NCBI GenBank assembly: GCA_024401275.1
Contig: JAKSLJ010000013.1
Coordinates: 1-64,000 of the forward strand
From: Bacteroidaceae bacterium
GTDB lineage: Bacteria > Bacteroidota > Bacteroidia > Bacteroidales > Bacteroidaceae
Reading direction: 5' to 3'
DNA: 64,000 nucleotides
How positions within the stretch are numbered: the first letter of the stretch is position 1; every line of letters starts with the position of its first letter. The position numbers were made by a program, and so were the translations under genes. Of this stretch, positions 1-8,089 are shown piece after piece. Below the pieces are notes generated by a model. It ran no database searches. It had not been told where the DNA came from and saw only the letters and a list, made by a program, of their open reading frames with translations.

Positions 1-1508
1 TAGCCAGAAGGCTGACCTGCAAGCATATACTCGCCTACCTGACCGTAAGTGAGACGAAGAGTGAAGTTGGCGTCAGAATACTGTGGTTTATCTTCTTCCA
101 TGCGGAGGATAGCTGCTGTGAGAAGCTGCTCCTGCTCACCGATACGACGCTGATAGTCAAGAACATCCTCACGGATTTCTGCGTACATTGCGCGCATATC
201 CTTTTCCGTGTATGACTTTGGAAGATACTTCTCATCGACATTGTCCTTGTATTTCTGGATCATTGTCTCGCTGATGGCAGTCTCTGTAGCGACATCCCTA
301 GTTGAGTCAACAATGGCATTTGAGCGAAGGCACTCACGGTAGTACCAGTAAGCCTTGTAAGCCCTGTTCTCCTGCTCATAGAGATTCTTGAGGAGTTCAA
401 GATCAAGCTTGCCACGAAGATAACCAGTGCGATTGACAAACTGCTGAACCTCAGCCTCATACTTCTGCTTCTGAGCAATAAGACCGATAGAATCGATACA
501 CTTGTTCATACCGATAGAGTTCTTGTAGTAGTTTGCTGCATGAGCAAAATCCTCTTCATACATTATGCGGAGAGCCTGGTCAGAAGCCATCTTTTCGCGA
601 AGAATGTCGAGATAAGGCTTGCGGCAGTCAATCATAGCCGCATTCATCACGTCGCGGCGCTGCTGGATACCGAAAGAAGAAATGTAGCGGTTTGTAGAGC
701 CAGGATAACCCATAATCATGGCAAAAGAACCTGGCTTGTAACCATCGAGCGAAACCTTAGAATAGCGCTTTGGCTTATAAGGAACATTGTTCTCAGAGTA
801 TTCGGCAGGACCGTTTGTCTTTGGATCAGCATAGATGCGGAAAACAGAGAAGTCGCAAGTCTGACGAGGCCACATCCAGTTGTCTGTTTCACCACCAAAC
901 TTACCCATTGACTTAGGAGCTGTGAAGACGAGGCGAACATCGTTGAACTGCTGGTAAGTAGTTGCTATCCACTGATTTCCCTCATAGAAAGGATCAATAT
1001 CAACAGTGTAAGAAGCGTCAATCTTCTTAGCCTCTTCCTGGAGCTGCATGCGAAGAGCCTCTACAAACTCACTCTTGTCCTTTGCGCTCATGGCTGTGAA
1101 TGCAGGCGAAACGATCTTTGCTGTTACATCTTCCTGAGAAATCATGAACTTCACGAAAGCGTCAGTCTTGATTTCCTGCTTGCGGTTCTTAGCCACAAAA
1201 CCATCGCGCATGTAGTCGTGCTCTACCGAAGATGCCTTGTTGATATGCTCAAAACCACAATGGTGGTTAGTGAAGAGCAAGCCTTCGTCAGAAACAACTA
1301 CGCCGGAGCAATAGTCGCAGAAATCCACTACAGCGTTCTTCAAAGCGTTGTCGCTCTTGTAGAGGTCGTCGTAGCTCATCGTGATACCTTCGAGTTTCAT
1401 CTGGTCGTACACCGCCTGTGGCAAGTTGTACAGCGTCCACATGCCTTCGTCAGCCTTGGCAGAAGCAACGGCTACAAGCATGGAGATAGCGAGAAAAATT
1501 CTTTTCAT
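1..1508 (-). CDS. S46-family dipeptidyl-peptidase (DPP7/DPP11 type), C-terminus outside window
   Basis: Secreted or outer-membrane-associated serine exopeptidase that removes dipeptides from oligopeptides, serving the amino-acid and peptide feeding of asaccharolytic and mixed Bacteroidales. Seen: a signal peptide (MKRIFLAISMLVAVASA), GMW near residue 22, the catalytic-His motif TNHHCG near residues 80-85 and GETDNWMWPR further on, all typical of peptidase S46. About 502 residues are present; the family is usually near 700-720, so the nucleophile Ser region and the Gly/Arg residue that separates DPP7 (hydrophobic P1) from DPP11 (Asp/Glu P1) lie beyond position 1. Specificity is therefore open. 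The ATG at 1508 is preceded by a promoter box at 1539-1547. Family assignment is firm. Confidence 0.93.
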   Translation of the reverse strand, partial: MKRIFLAISMLVAVASAKADEGMWTLYNLPQAVYDQMKLEGITMSYDDLYKSDNALKNAVVDFCDYCSGVVVSDEGLLFTNHHCGFEHINKASSVEHDYMRDGFVAKNRKQEIKTDAFVKFMISQEDVTAKIVSPAFTAMSAKDKSEFVEALRMQLQEEAKKIDASYTVDIDPFYEGNQWIATTYQQFNDVRLVFTAPKSMGKFGGETDNWMWPRQTCDFSVFRIYADPKTNGPAEYSENNVPYKPKRYSKVSLDGYKPGSFAMIMGYPGSTNRYISSFGIQQRRDVMNAAMIDCRKPYLDILREKMASDQALRIMYEEDFAHAANYYKNSIGMNKCIDSIGLIAQKQKYEAEVQQFVNRTGYLRGKLDLELLKNLYEQENRAYKAYWYYRECLRSNAIVDSTRDVATETAISETMIQKYKDNVDEKYLPKSYTEKDMRAMYAEIREDVLDYQRRIGEQEQLLTAAILRMEEDKPQYSDANFTLRLTYGQVGEYMLAGQPSG

Positions 1509-1538
1509 ATAATCAGTTTTTATGTTTTCAATATGCGT

Positions 1539-1547
1539 GCAAAGTTA
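1539..1547 (-). promoter_or_regulatory. TAnnTTTGC -7 promoter box for the S46 peptidase
   Basis: Minus-strand TAACTTTGC, the Bacteroidetes sigma-ABfr -7 consensus, about 30 bases before the ATG. Confidence 0.7.
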
Positions 1548-1652
1548 TGAAAAAGCTACTGAATGAGCAAATAATTCCACACATATATTAATCATACGCG
1601 CGTAATTGGCAGTTTTTTCTTTTGACAGACAGCATTTCACAAGCTTTATTCG

Positions 1653-1661
1653 TATATTTGC
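1653..1661 (+). promoter_or_regulatory. TAnnTTTGC -7 box for rnhB, giving almost no leader
   Basis: TATATTTGC ends 7 bases before the ATG at 1669. Transcription normally starts a few bases after this box, so the mRNA would be leaderless or nearly so. Confidence 0.65.
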
Positions 1662-1668
1662 CCTTGCT

Positions 1669-2292
1669 ATGGACAAGAAAAAATTAGAGAGTTTCTACTT
1701 TGCAGACTTCGAATATGAGGCTGGATGCGACGAGGCAGGACGCGGTTGTCTTGCCGGAAGTGTCTATGCCGCAGCCGTCATTTTCCCGAAAGATTACGAG
1801 AACGAGCTGCTGAACGACAGCAAGCAACTGACGGACAAAAAGCGCAAGCAACTTCGCGAAATAATACAACAAGACGCACTAGCTTGGGCTGTCGGAATTG
1901 TAACAGCCGAAGAGATTGACAAGATAAACATCCTGAATGCGTCAATCCTCGCCATGCACAGGGCTTTGGACCAACTCCAAATCCGCCCTCAAGCAGTCAT
2001 CGTTGATGGCAACAAATTCAAGAAATACAAGGAACTACCACATCAGACCATCGTGAAAGGCGACGGAAAGTATCTGTCTATCGCTGCAGCCTCCATCCTC
2101 GCAAAGACCTATCGCGACGACTACATGGACGAGATGGCAGAAAAATACCCTTATTACGATTGGAAAAGTAATAAGGGCTATCCTACAAAAAAGCACCGAC
2201 AGGGAATTGCGGAACATGGCATGTCGCCTATTCACAGAAAGAGTTTCAATCTGTTAGGCACCACAGAACCGCAACTTCCTTTCGCGGATTAA
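1669..2292 (+). CDS. rnhB: Ribonuclease HII
   Basis: Endonuclease that cuts the RNA strand of RNA-DNA hybrids and removes misincorporated ribonucleotides from DNA; cytoplasmic. Seen: GCDEAGRGCLAG near the N-terminus (first catalytic Asp-Glu pair), DSKQLTDKKR, and the Asp of VIVDGNKF, in the order and spacing of RNase HII. The length of 207 aa is normal. The reading frame stays open upstream to a TTG at 1606, but the promoter box at 1653-1661 lies inside that extension, so the ATG at 1669 (MDKKKLESF) is the start. It diverges from the S46 peptidase gene and converges with the YARHG gene. Very likely correct. Confidence 0.96.
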   Translation: MDKKKLESFYFADFEYEAGCDEAGRGCLAGSVYAAAVIFPKDYENELLNDSKQLTDKKRKQLREIIQQDALAWAVGIVTAEEIDKINILNASILAMHRALDQLQIRPQAVIVDGNKFKKYKELPHQTIVKGDGKYLSIAAASILAKTYRDDYMDEMAEKYPYYDWKSNKGYPTKKHRQGIAEHGMSPIHRKSFNLLGTTEPQLPFAD

Positions 2293-2297
2293 ATTCA

Positions 2298-2645
2298 TTA
2301 ATATTCGTAGCGCTTGATGAAAGCAACATTTGCACGCTCAATCTTGCTGAGCTTCTTCTCTACGTTAGAGTAACGAGGATTGTACCAAGAGTACTGACGG
2401 AAGAAGCTATAGAGATCATTGCTCTTGAAGATATAGCCATGGCGAGCATAGATTGCATTACGCCAGATACGGAGAGTCCAAGCATCCTGGTAAGCGCAGT
2501 CGTCGTGAGTAACATAGCGCTGTGAGAGCCACAAATAAGGGTTGTAGTCATCAACGGCGGTGAAATAGTTGAACGATGTTACTGTGTTAGCAGAAACAGC
2601 TAATGGAGCAAGCAAGCAGAATGCTGCAAAAACGAGTTTTTTCAT
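2298..2645 (-). CDS. Small secreted YARHG-domain protein
   Basis: 115 aa with a clear signal peptide (MKKLVFAAFCLLAPLAVSA). The mature part carries the YARHG signature (NAIYARHGYIF) followed by the aromatic stretch ending in WYNPRYSN and a lysine-rich tail. YARHG domains are extracytoplasmic modules common in Bacteroidetes and Firmicutes; they are often near peptidoglycan or secreted proteins, but no biochemical role is established. The frame extends 9 codons upstream but the signal peptide places the start at 2645. It is last in a minus-strand group after the exonuclease and the amidase lipoprotein and starts 27 bases after the amidase stop. The link to cell-wall work is inference from that neighbour. 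Confidence 0.85.
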   Translation of the reverse strand: MKKLVFAAFCLLAPLAVSANTVTSFNYFTAVDDYNPYLWLSQRYVTHDDCAYQDAWTLRIWRNAIYARHGYIFKSNDLYSFFRQYSWYNPRYSNVEKKLSKIERANVAFIKRYEY

Positions 2646-2672
2646 AGTCTTAATGTTTATTTGGTTTAACAA

Positions 2673-3566
2673 TTAGTTTCCGAAAAAGAGCTTTATTCCA
2701 TTAAGATAGCCTTGAGCCATCTTCTTAATGCCGGCATCGCTGATGTCAGAAGCAGCGTCGCCAGTTTCGTAGTCAATGGAAGGGATAGTAGAGAAAGATG
2801 TCTGTGTAAGATCAATGGCCATGCTTCCTGATTTCCACACTTTCACACCCGCCTTACGCATTCCTTCATTCAACGCTTTTCCTAGCGCCTCATGTTCTTT
2901 CCAATGCGAGGCTACCGGCTCCATCTTTTTATACGAAGCTATATTTGGGACTCCAACATAGAACGCGCCTTTATCATTCTTTGAACCATCAAAATGTATG
3001 GCGATGTGGATGTCGGCGTTATTGTTGGCAAAGACTGTTCGAGCGATGTTATCGAGCTGAGTGTCAGCAGTTTCACGAATCATCAAGACATCATATCCTT
3101 CAGCAAGGAGCAAATCCTTGAGCCTCAACGCCACCTTCAGCGTAACATCAGACTCTTTTGCCTTATTCAAGAAAGACATTCCACCAGCAACAGCTACGGC
3201 AGTAGTTGCACCAGCCTTAGTGCTACCGCTTACGCATTTCGGAGAACCATCAGGATGGCAAGGAACTTTCTTTGCCTGTCCGCCCTTAGTTCCATGTCCT
3301 GCATTTACGGCAACAACCTTGTTCTTTCTATTGGCAGAAGCTTTATATAGTTTTACCGAAGAACTGTAAATAGCAGCTCTATCAGCGTATTTCCAACCTT
3401 TATTCCAGGCAATTGTCTTTACCAAAGAGCCATCGTCAACACCTCCTGTTTCTTCAGAAGTTCCATCTACTGTTTCTTCTACTACCTGAAAGCTGGCATG
3501 TTCTTCATGATTTGCCTTACACGAGAAGCAACATAAAATGAATAAAAACAATAAATTGATTTTCAT
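2673..3566 (-). CDS. N-acetylmuramoyl-L-alanine amidase (Amidase_3), probable lipoprotein
   Basis: Zinc hydrolase that cuts the bond between MurNAc and the stem peptide of peptidoglycan. Seen: a lipoprotein-type leader with Cys in LFILCCFSCKAN, then an Amidase_3 domain from about residue 80: VNAGHGTKGG (first zinc His), Glu in NKAKESDVTLKVALRLKD, IHFDGS (second His), and a C-terminal Glu in DYETGD that fits the catalytic acid. Length 297 aa. An insert of about 35 residues rich in Ser, Gly and Ala with two Cys (CHPDGSPKCVSG) separates the first His from the Glu helix. The residues around the Cys suggest attachment to a membrane on the periplasmic side. It lies 21 bases downstream of the exonuclease gene and 27 upstream of the YARHG gene, so probably one transcript. 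Confidence 0.92.
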   Translation of the reverse strand: MKINLLFLFILCCFSCKANHEEHASFQVVEETVDGTSEETGGVDDGSLVKTIAWNKGWKYADRAAIYSSSVKLYKASANRKNKVVAVNAGHGTKGGQAKKVPCHPDGSPKCVSGSTKAGATTAVAVAGGMSFLNKAKESDVTLKVALRLKDLLLAEGYDVLMIRETADTQLDNIARTVFANNNADIHIAIHFDGSKNDKGAFYVGVPNIASYKKMEPVASHWKEHEALGKALNEGMRKAGVKVWKSGSMAIDLTQTSFSTIPSIDYETGDAASDISDAGIKKMAQGYLNGIKLFFGN

Positions 3567-3587
3567 AGTATTAAGTCTTATGGTATC

Positions 3588-4211
3588 TTATTCCTCTTCA
3601 ACCTTTATCAGCTCATATTCGCCGGTATTCTTCAAACGCTCTATTTCCTGATACAGCTTTATACATGACCAAGCGTCTATGGCAGCATATCTTTTCTGCG
3701 GATTGGTAAGAATGGAAGCTTCCCAATTGGAAAGTCGCTGTGTCTTGCTGATTTTCTCGCCGAAGATATTCGCATAAAGCTTCTGGAGAGCAAGGTCTTC
3801 AATGCCAACTTCCTTGACATGATGCTGTAAGTCATAGAAGTTTCCAGGTGTAAATTGATGTCTCTTTCCCAACATCATCATGTCATCCTTCAAGGAAAGT
3901 CCAATCTTCAGAACCGTAGTATCTTCCAGCAAGCGGATAATGGCTGGCGTCATGCCAATTATGTTGAGGCGAAAAAGGAAACAAGTGTCTTCTGTGGAAA
4001 CCTGAAGAAGGGCAACTTTGTTCTGCACACCCTTTCTGAAAGCAGGTCTTGTCTCTGTGTCAACTCCCAGAATTTTATGTGTGAGAAGATAGTTCACGGC
4101 ACGATCCGCCTCCCCCTCCGTAAGGATTGTTATAATGCGTCCAGAAAAAGAAACAGAAGGCAGTTCCCCTATCCAATGCTTATCAAACTTATTATATATT
4201 CTTTTCAACAT
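3588..4211 (-). CDS. 3'-5' exonuclease, RNase D/DEDDy fold
   Basis: 207-aa protein of the DnaQ/RNase D superfamily. Seen: ILGVDTET near residue 48 (ExoI Asp-x-Glu), KIGLSLKDDMMML (ExoII Asp), the RNase-D-like stretch LQKLYANIFGEKISKTQRLSNWE, and YAAIDAW (ExoIII Tyr and Asp of the DEDDy type). Only the catalytic domain is present, with no HRDC domain, so it is not classical RNase D; such short proteins are common in Bacteroidetes and their substrate (DNA or RNA ends) is unknown. It is first in a minus-strand group with amidase and YARHG genes and has a promoter box at 4236-4244, back to back with that of ftsK. Confidence 0.9.
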   Translation of the reverse strand: MLKRIYNKFDKHWIGELPSVSFSGRIITILTEGEADRAVNYLLTHKILGVDTETRPAFRKGVQNKVALLQVSTEDTCFLFRLNIIGMTPAIIRLLEDTTVLKIGLSLKDDMMMLGKRHQFTPGNFYDLQHHVKEVGIEDLALQKLYANIFGEKISKTQRLSNWEASILTNPQKRYAAIDAWSCIKLYQEIERLKNTGEYELIKVEEE

Positions 4212-4235
4212 TTGCTATATATCATTTTACAAAGT

Positions 4236-4244
4236 GCAAAATTA
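4236..4244 (-). promoter_or_regulatory. TAnnTTTGC -7 box for the exonuclease-amidase-YARHG group
   Basis: Minus-strand TAATTTTGC about 25 bases before the ATG at 4211; divergent from the ftsK box. Confidence 0.6.
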
Positions 4245-4287
4245 GCAAAAAAAAGTGAAATGTCGTCATATTGTTTGATTTTTTTTC

Positions 4288-4296
4288 TAACTTTGC
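4288..4296 (+). promoter_or_regulatory. TAnnTTTGC -7 box for ftsK
   Basis: TAACTTTGC about 55 bases before the ftsK ATG at 4352. Confidence 0.68.
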
Positions 4297-4351
4297 GCAA
4301 ATTATTATATTGGATTAATCCACAACACATCATAAGACTACATATTCACTC

Positions 4352-6874
4352 ATGGCAAAATCTAAAAGCACAAGAGCTCCAAGAAAGAAGAAGCAGGAAA
4401 AAATCAGCTTCTTTCAGGCTATTGGATTGCAGGAAATATTCAGCAACGACATAATCAATATCTTTGCAGGCCTTATACTCATATGCATAAGCGCACTTAT
4501 GCTAGCCTCGTTCATATCGTATTTCGTGACTGGTCCCAACGACCAAAGCATAATTCTCCAGCTCAGACCAGGCGAATGGCTCAACACTGACCAGCAGTTC
4601 ACGAATCTCGTCGGTTCGTTCGGAGCTTTCACTTCGCATTTCTTTGTGAGCAAATGTTTCGGTCTTGGAGCATTCTGCATTCCGATCATGCTCGCACTTC
4701 TTGGACTTAGGATGATGAAGGTTTACGAAGTGAATCTCATAAAGATTTTCTTCATCTTTACCTTTATCATGATTTGGCTGTCAGTCTTCTTCTCAGCATG
4801 CTTCACGAGTTTCTGGGGAGAAGTGTTCGAAGATGCCATATTCTCTCCTGGCGGCGACCATGGAGAATCTATCAAGCAGTCTATTGAGAACATCATCGGT
4901 TTCCCTGGACTTTTGGCTATTCTTATCATAACGGCACTTGGATTCCTTACTTATCTCAGCCGAGAGACAATCCGATATATGCAGATGGTTCTCAATCCAA
5001 CGCTTTATTACAACAAAGCAAGAAACATCCTTACTGTCAGCACTGGTAGTAAAGGAAACGGCGAGAACGAGTATTCTGAGGACTACGGTGGCGAAGACGA
5101 AGTTGACGACTACGATGAGCCACTGCCTGATCCTACAACTTTCGACAACCCTGAAACCCAGAGCGTTGCATTCAAGGTTAACGGCGAGCCGACAACTGCT
5201 CCTACATTCATTGTAAACCCTACATCAGAAGCAGAGGCTGCTGATGAAATAGACAACAGTAATGCGACTCTGAACATACAGGAAGGCGTGGAAGAAGAGG
5301 CTGCAAAAGGCAATAGTGTTGCTGAAAAGCAGGACCTCTCTATTCCTATCAACCACAAGGCGCCTTTCGAGAAGTACAAGTATCCTGTTCTCGATCTTCT
5401 TCAGCAATATGAAGATGATGGCAAGCCATATATTAATATGGAAGAGCAGCAGGCTAACAGTAACAGAATCATTGAGGTTCTGAACGATTTCGGCGTGGAA
5501 GTTCGCTCTATCAACGCTACTGTCGGCCCTACAATCACGCTTTACGAAATAACTCTTGGTCCTGGTGTTCGTATCAGTAAGATTCGTAATCTCAGCGACG
5601 ACCTTGCCCTCTCGCTTCATGCTCTTGGTGTGCGTATCATTGCACCAATGCCAGGAAAGGGAACTGTCGGCATTGAAGTGCCAAACAAGAAGAAGAACAT
5701 CGTTTCGATGGTTAGCATCCTCAACTCAAAGAAGTTCCAAGAGACAAAGATGGCTCTTCCGCTTGCTCTCGGTAAGACTATCACCAATGAGGTCTTCATG
5801 GTTGACCTTGCAAAACTGCCTCACCTCCTTGTTGCCGGTGCTACAGGTCAGGGTAAGTCTGTTGGTCTTAACGCCATTATCACATCTTTATTATATAAGA
5901 AGCATCCAAACGAGCTGAAATTCGTTCTCGTTGACCCTAAGAAGGTAGAGTTTAGCGTTTACCAGACTATACAAAACCACTTCATGGCAAAGCTTGAAGA
6001 AGAGGACGACGCGATCATTACTGATGTGAAGAAAGTTGTAAAGACTCTCAACTCACTATGTAAGCTCATGGACACTCGCTACGATTTGCTAAAGATGGCA
6101 AGTTGCCGAAACATCAAGGAATACAATGAGAAGTTCCTCAACCATAAGCTTCGCCTTGTTGATGGTCATGACTACATGCCTTATGTTGTTGTGATAATCG
6201 ATGAGTTCGGAGATCTTATCATGACTGCAGGCAAGGAAGTGGAGCTTCCTATCGCTCGTATCGCTCAGCTTGCTCGTGCTGTTGGTATTCACATGGTTAT
6301 TGCAACCCAGCGTCCAACCACAACGATTATCACTGGTAATATCAAGGCTAACTTCCCTGGTCGTATGGCTTTCCGTACTTCACAGAGCAACGACTCAAAG
6401 ATTATCCTTGACCGTCCTGGTGCTAACCAGCTCATCGGACGAGGTGACATGCTTATTCTTGATGGTGCAGATCCGGTTCGTGTACAATGTGCATTCGTTG
6501 ACACTCCTGAGATTGAGAAGATTGCAGAATTCATCAGTTCACAGCCTGGACCTATTGAACCACTTGAGCTTCCAGAACCACCAATGGAAGAAGGTGAAGG
6601 CGGAGCTGCTTCTGTTGACATTTCCAACCTTGATCCTCTCTTTGATCAGGCAGCACAGAGCGTCGTTTCTTCAGGACAAGGCAGTACAAGTATGATTCAG
6701 CGCCAGTTCTCAATCGGCTACAACCGTGCAGGCCGTCTCATGGATCAGCTTGAAAAGTGTGGAATCGTAGGACCAGCGAAGGGCAGCAAGCCCCGCGAGG
6801 TTCTTATTACAGACATAATGCAGCTCGATGCCATGTTGCAAAGCATGCATTCCAACACCAATGTCATCCAATAA
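4352..6874 (+). CDS. ftsK: DNA translocase FtsK/SpoIIIE
   Basis: Membrane-anchored ATPase at the division septum that pumps DNA and helps resolve chromosome dimers. Seen in order: a Lys-rich N-terminus, four hydrophobic segments between about residues 35 and 205, an acidic linker (EYSEDYGGEDEVDDYDEPL) to about residue 330, the alpha/beta motor with Walker A GATGQGKSVG near residue 495 and Walker B VVVIIDEFGD, and a C-terminal winged-helix gamma domain (QRQFSIGYNRAGRLMDQLE) that reads the polar KOPS sequences. 840 aa, normal for Bacteroidetes. It starts its own transcript and is followed by a LolA-like gene 150 bases on, a common pairing in the phylum. Confidence 0.97.
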   Translation: MAKSKSTRAPRKKKQEKISFFQAIGLQEIFSNDIINIFAGLILICISALMLASFISYFVTGPNDQSIILQLRPGEWLNTDQQFTNLVGSFGAFTSHFFVSKCFGLGAFCIPIMLALLGLRMMKVYEVNLIKIFFIFTFIMIWLSVFFSACFTSFWGEVFEDAIFSPGGDHGESIKQSIENIIGFPGLLAILIITALGFLTYLSRETIRYMQMVLNPTLYYNKARNILTVSTGSKGNGENEYSEDYGGEDEVDDYDEPLPDPTTFDNPETQSVAFKVNGEPTTAPTFIVNPTSEAEAADEIDNSNATLNIQEGVEEEAAKGNSVAEKQDLSIPINHKAPFEKYKYPVLDLLQQYEDDGKPYINMEEQQANSNRIIEVLNDFGVEVRSINATVGPTITLYEITLGPGVRISKIRNLSDDLALSLHALGVRIIAPMPGKGTVGIEVPNKKKNIVSMVSILNSKKFQETKMALPLALGKTITNEVFMVDLAKLPHLLVAGATGQGKSVGLNAIITSLLYKKHPNELKFVLVDPKKVEFSVYQTIQNHFMAKLEEEDDAIITDVKKVVKTLNSLCKLMDTRYDLLKMASCRNIKEYNEKFLNHKLRLVDGHDYMPYVVVIIDEFGDLIMTAGKEVELPIARIAQLARAVGIHMVIATQRPTTTIITGNIKANFPGRMAFRTSQSNDSKIILDRPGANQLIGRGDMLILDGADPVRVQCAFVDTPEIEKIAEFISSQPGPIEPLELPEPPMEEGEGGAASVDISNLDPLFDQAAQSVVSSGQGSTSMIQRQFSIGYNRAGRLMDQLEKCGIVGPAKGSKPREVLITDIMQLDAMLQSMHSNTNVIQ

Positions 6875-7024
6875 AGAAACTTCATCGTGCTTGTGCATAA
6901 CTGTTTCAAAACGAAAAAAACAATAAAAAATGTTAATGGCATTTTATAATCGCCAACAAGTAATTTCCTACAAATAAAAACAGAAAACCGAAAAAACTTG
7001 TAGAACAATTAAACACACACAATT

Positions 7025-7609
7025 ATGAAGAAGATCTTTACTCTCCTATTTGCAATAAGCATCGGTATCACATCGTTCGCTCAGAATGCAAAGGCAACAA
7101 TGGACAAAGCTGTAGCAGCTCTTTCCAAATCAAGCGTTTCAGTAAACTTCAAGGCTTCTGGCCAATTGAATGATGCAGGTTCACTTCAGATGAAAGGAAA
7201 CAAATATTGTGCTCGCGGCTCACAGGCTATCATGTGGTTTGACGGCAAGACACAATGGACATACATGAAATCTACTGATGAGGTTAATATTACAACACCT
7301 AACTCGAAGAAGGTTTCTGGCGTAAATCCTTACGGAATTCTCAATCTCTACAAGAATGGCTACACTCTTTCAGAGAAGAAGGTAGCTGGCGGAACAGAAG
7401 TCTATATGAAGGCGACAGCAAACCAAGGCTTCAAGGAAATTTACATTACACTGAATGCAAAACTCCAACCTACACAAATCCGCTTTCTGAACAGCAAGGG
7501 TTGGACAACAATCGTCCTCTCAAACTATCAGACAAAGAATCTTGCAGAATCTACATTTAAGTTCAACAAAAAGCAATTCCCTAATGCAGAAATAAACGAT
7601 CTGCGTTAA
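7025..7609 (+). CDS. LolA-like periplasmic lipoprotein chaperone
   Basis: 194 aa. It has a signal peptide ending near SFAQ (residues 19-20) and then the LolA/LolB half-barrel pattern: an N-terminal helix (MDKAVAALSKSS), strands carrying MWFDGKTQWTYMKSTDEVNI and a long C-terminal strand region. LolA carries outer-membrane lipoproteins across the periplasm after the LolCDE transporter releases them. The family is divergent in Bacteroidetes, so the assignment rests on the pattern FDGKTQW(T)Y and on its position after ftsK. A single lolA-like gene without lolB fits what is usual outside gamma-proteobacteria. No separate -7 box is evident in the 150-base gap to ftsK, so it may share the ftsK transcript. 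Confidence 0.8.
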   Translation: MKKIFTLLFAISIGITSFAQNAKATMDKAVAALSKSSVSVNFKASGQLNDAGSLQMKGNKYCARGSQAIMWFDGKTQWTYMKSTDEVNITTPNSKKVSGVNPYGILNLYKNGYTLSEKKVAGGTEVYMKATANQGFKEIYITLNAKLQPTQIRFLNSKGWTTIVLSNYQTKNLAESTFKFNKKQFPNAEINDLR

Positions 7610-7624
7610 CATATCACAACTTTT

Positions 7625-7647
7625 GCCCAAAGTATCACGCTTTGGGC
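7625..7647 (+). terminator. Perfect 8-bp hairpin after the LolA-like gene
   Basis: GCCCAAAG and CTTTGGGC are perfect complements around a 7-base loop, 16 bases after the stop. No strong T-run follows, so it could be a weak terminator or an mRNA-stabilising stem. Confidence 0.4.
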
Positions 7648-7702
7648 TTAACTCGTGAATAATACTTAACCAAATTAAGATAAACAATACTTAACCCAAA
7701 TA

Positions 7703-8083
7703 ATGATGAATAAAACTTTAACTTCCCTAACTCTCGCACTTGCAATTTCCGCTTCTGCATTCGCTGATGACGGCACCAAGCAAGTTGTGAAAATCAACGG
7801 CACAGCCAACGGAAAGGCTGTCCAGACAATCACTTTCTCTGGTGATTATGTGAAACTTGTCTATACGGACAACAGTACAGAGACACTTGACATGGAGTCT
7901 GTAGTCATCTCTTTCGAGTATGATGCTACTGCCATTACCGTTTCTTCTGTTGCAGAAAACGGCGAGACAAAGAAAATCTACGACATCAACGGTCGCCAGG
8001 TTCGTTCTACTCTCGACGCACTTCCTCAGGGCGTTTACATTATCAAGTCAGCAAACAAATCAGTAAAATTCATTAAAAAGTAA
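7703..8083 (+). CDS. Small secreted protein with a type-IX-like C-terminal tail
   Basis: 126 aa (or 125 from the second Met). Signal peptide up to ASAFA. The middle shows three short beta-strand-like pieces (KQVVKINGTANGKAVQ and following), and the end, KIYDINGRQVRSTLDALPQG then VYIIK and KFIKK, is the C-terminal beta module seen on many secreted Prevotella and Bacteroides proteins and related to type IX secretion tails. Its own function is unknown. It sits 6 bases upstream of the pectate lyase gene, so the two are very probably co-transcribed and may act on the same substrate; that link is inference. Confidence 0.75.
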   Translation: MMNKTLTSLTLALAISASAFADDGTKQVVKINGTANGKAVQTITFSGDYVKLVYTDNSTETLDMESVVISFEYDATAITVSSVAENGETKKIYDINGRQVRSTLDALPQGVYIIKSANKSVKFIKK

Positions 8084-8089
8084 ACAGCT

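Noticed and set aside
1606..1668. N-terminal extension of RNase HII from a TTG
   Set aside because: The promoter box at 1653-1661 lies inside it.
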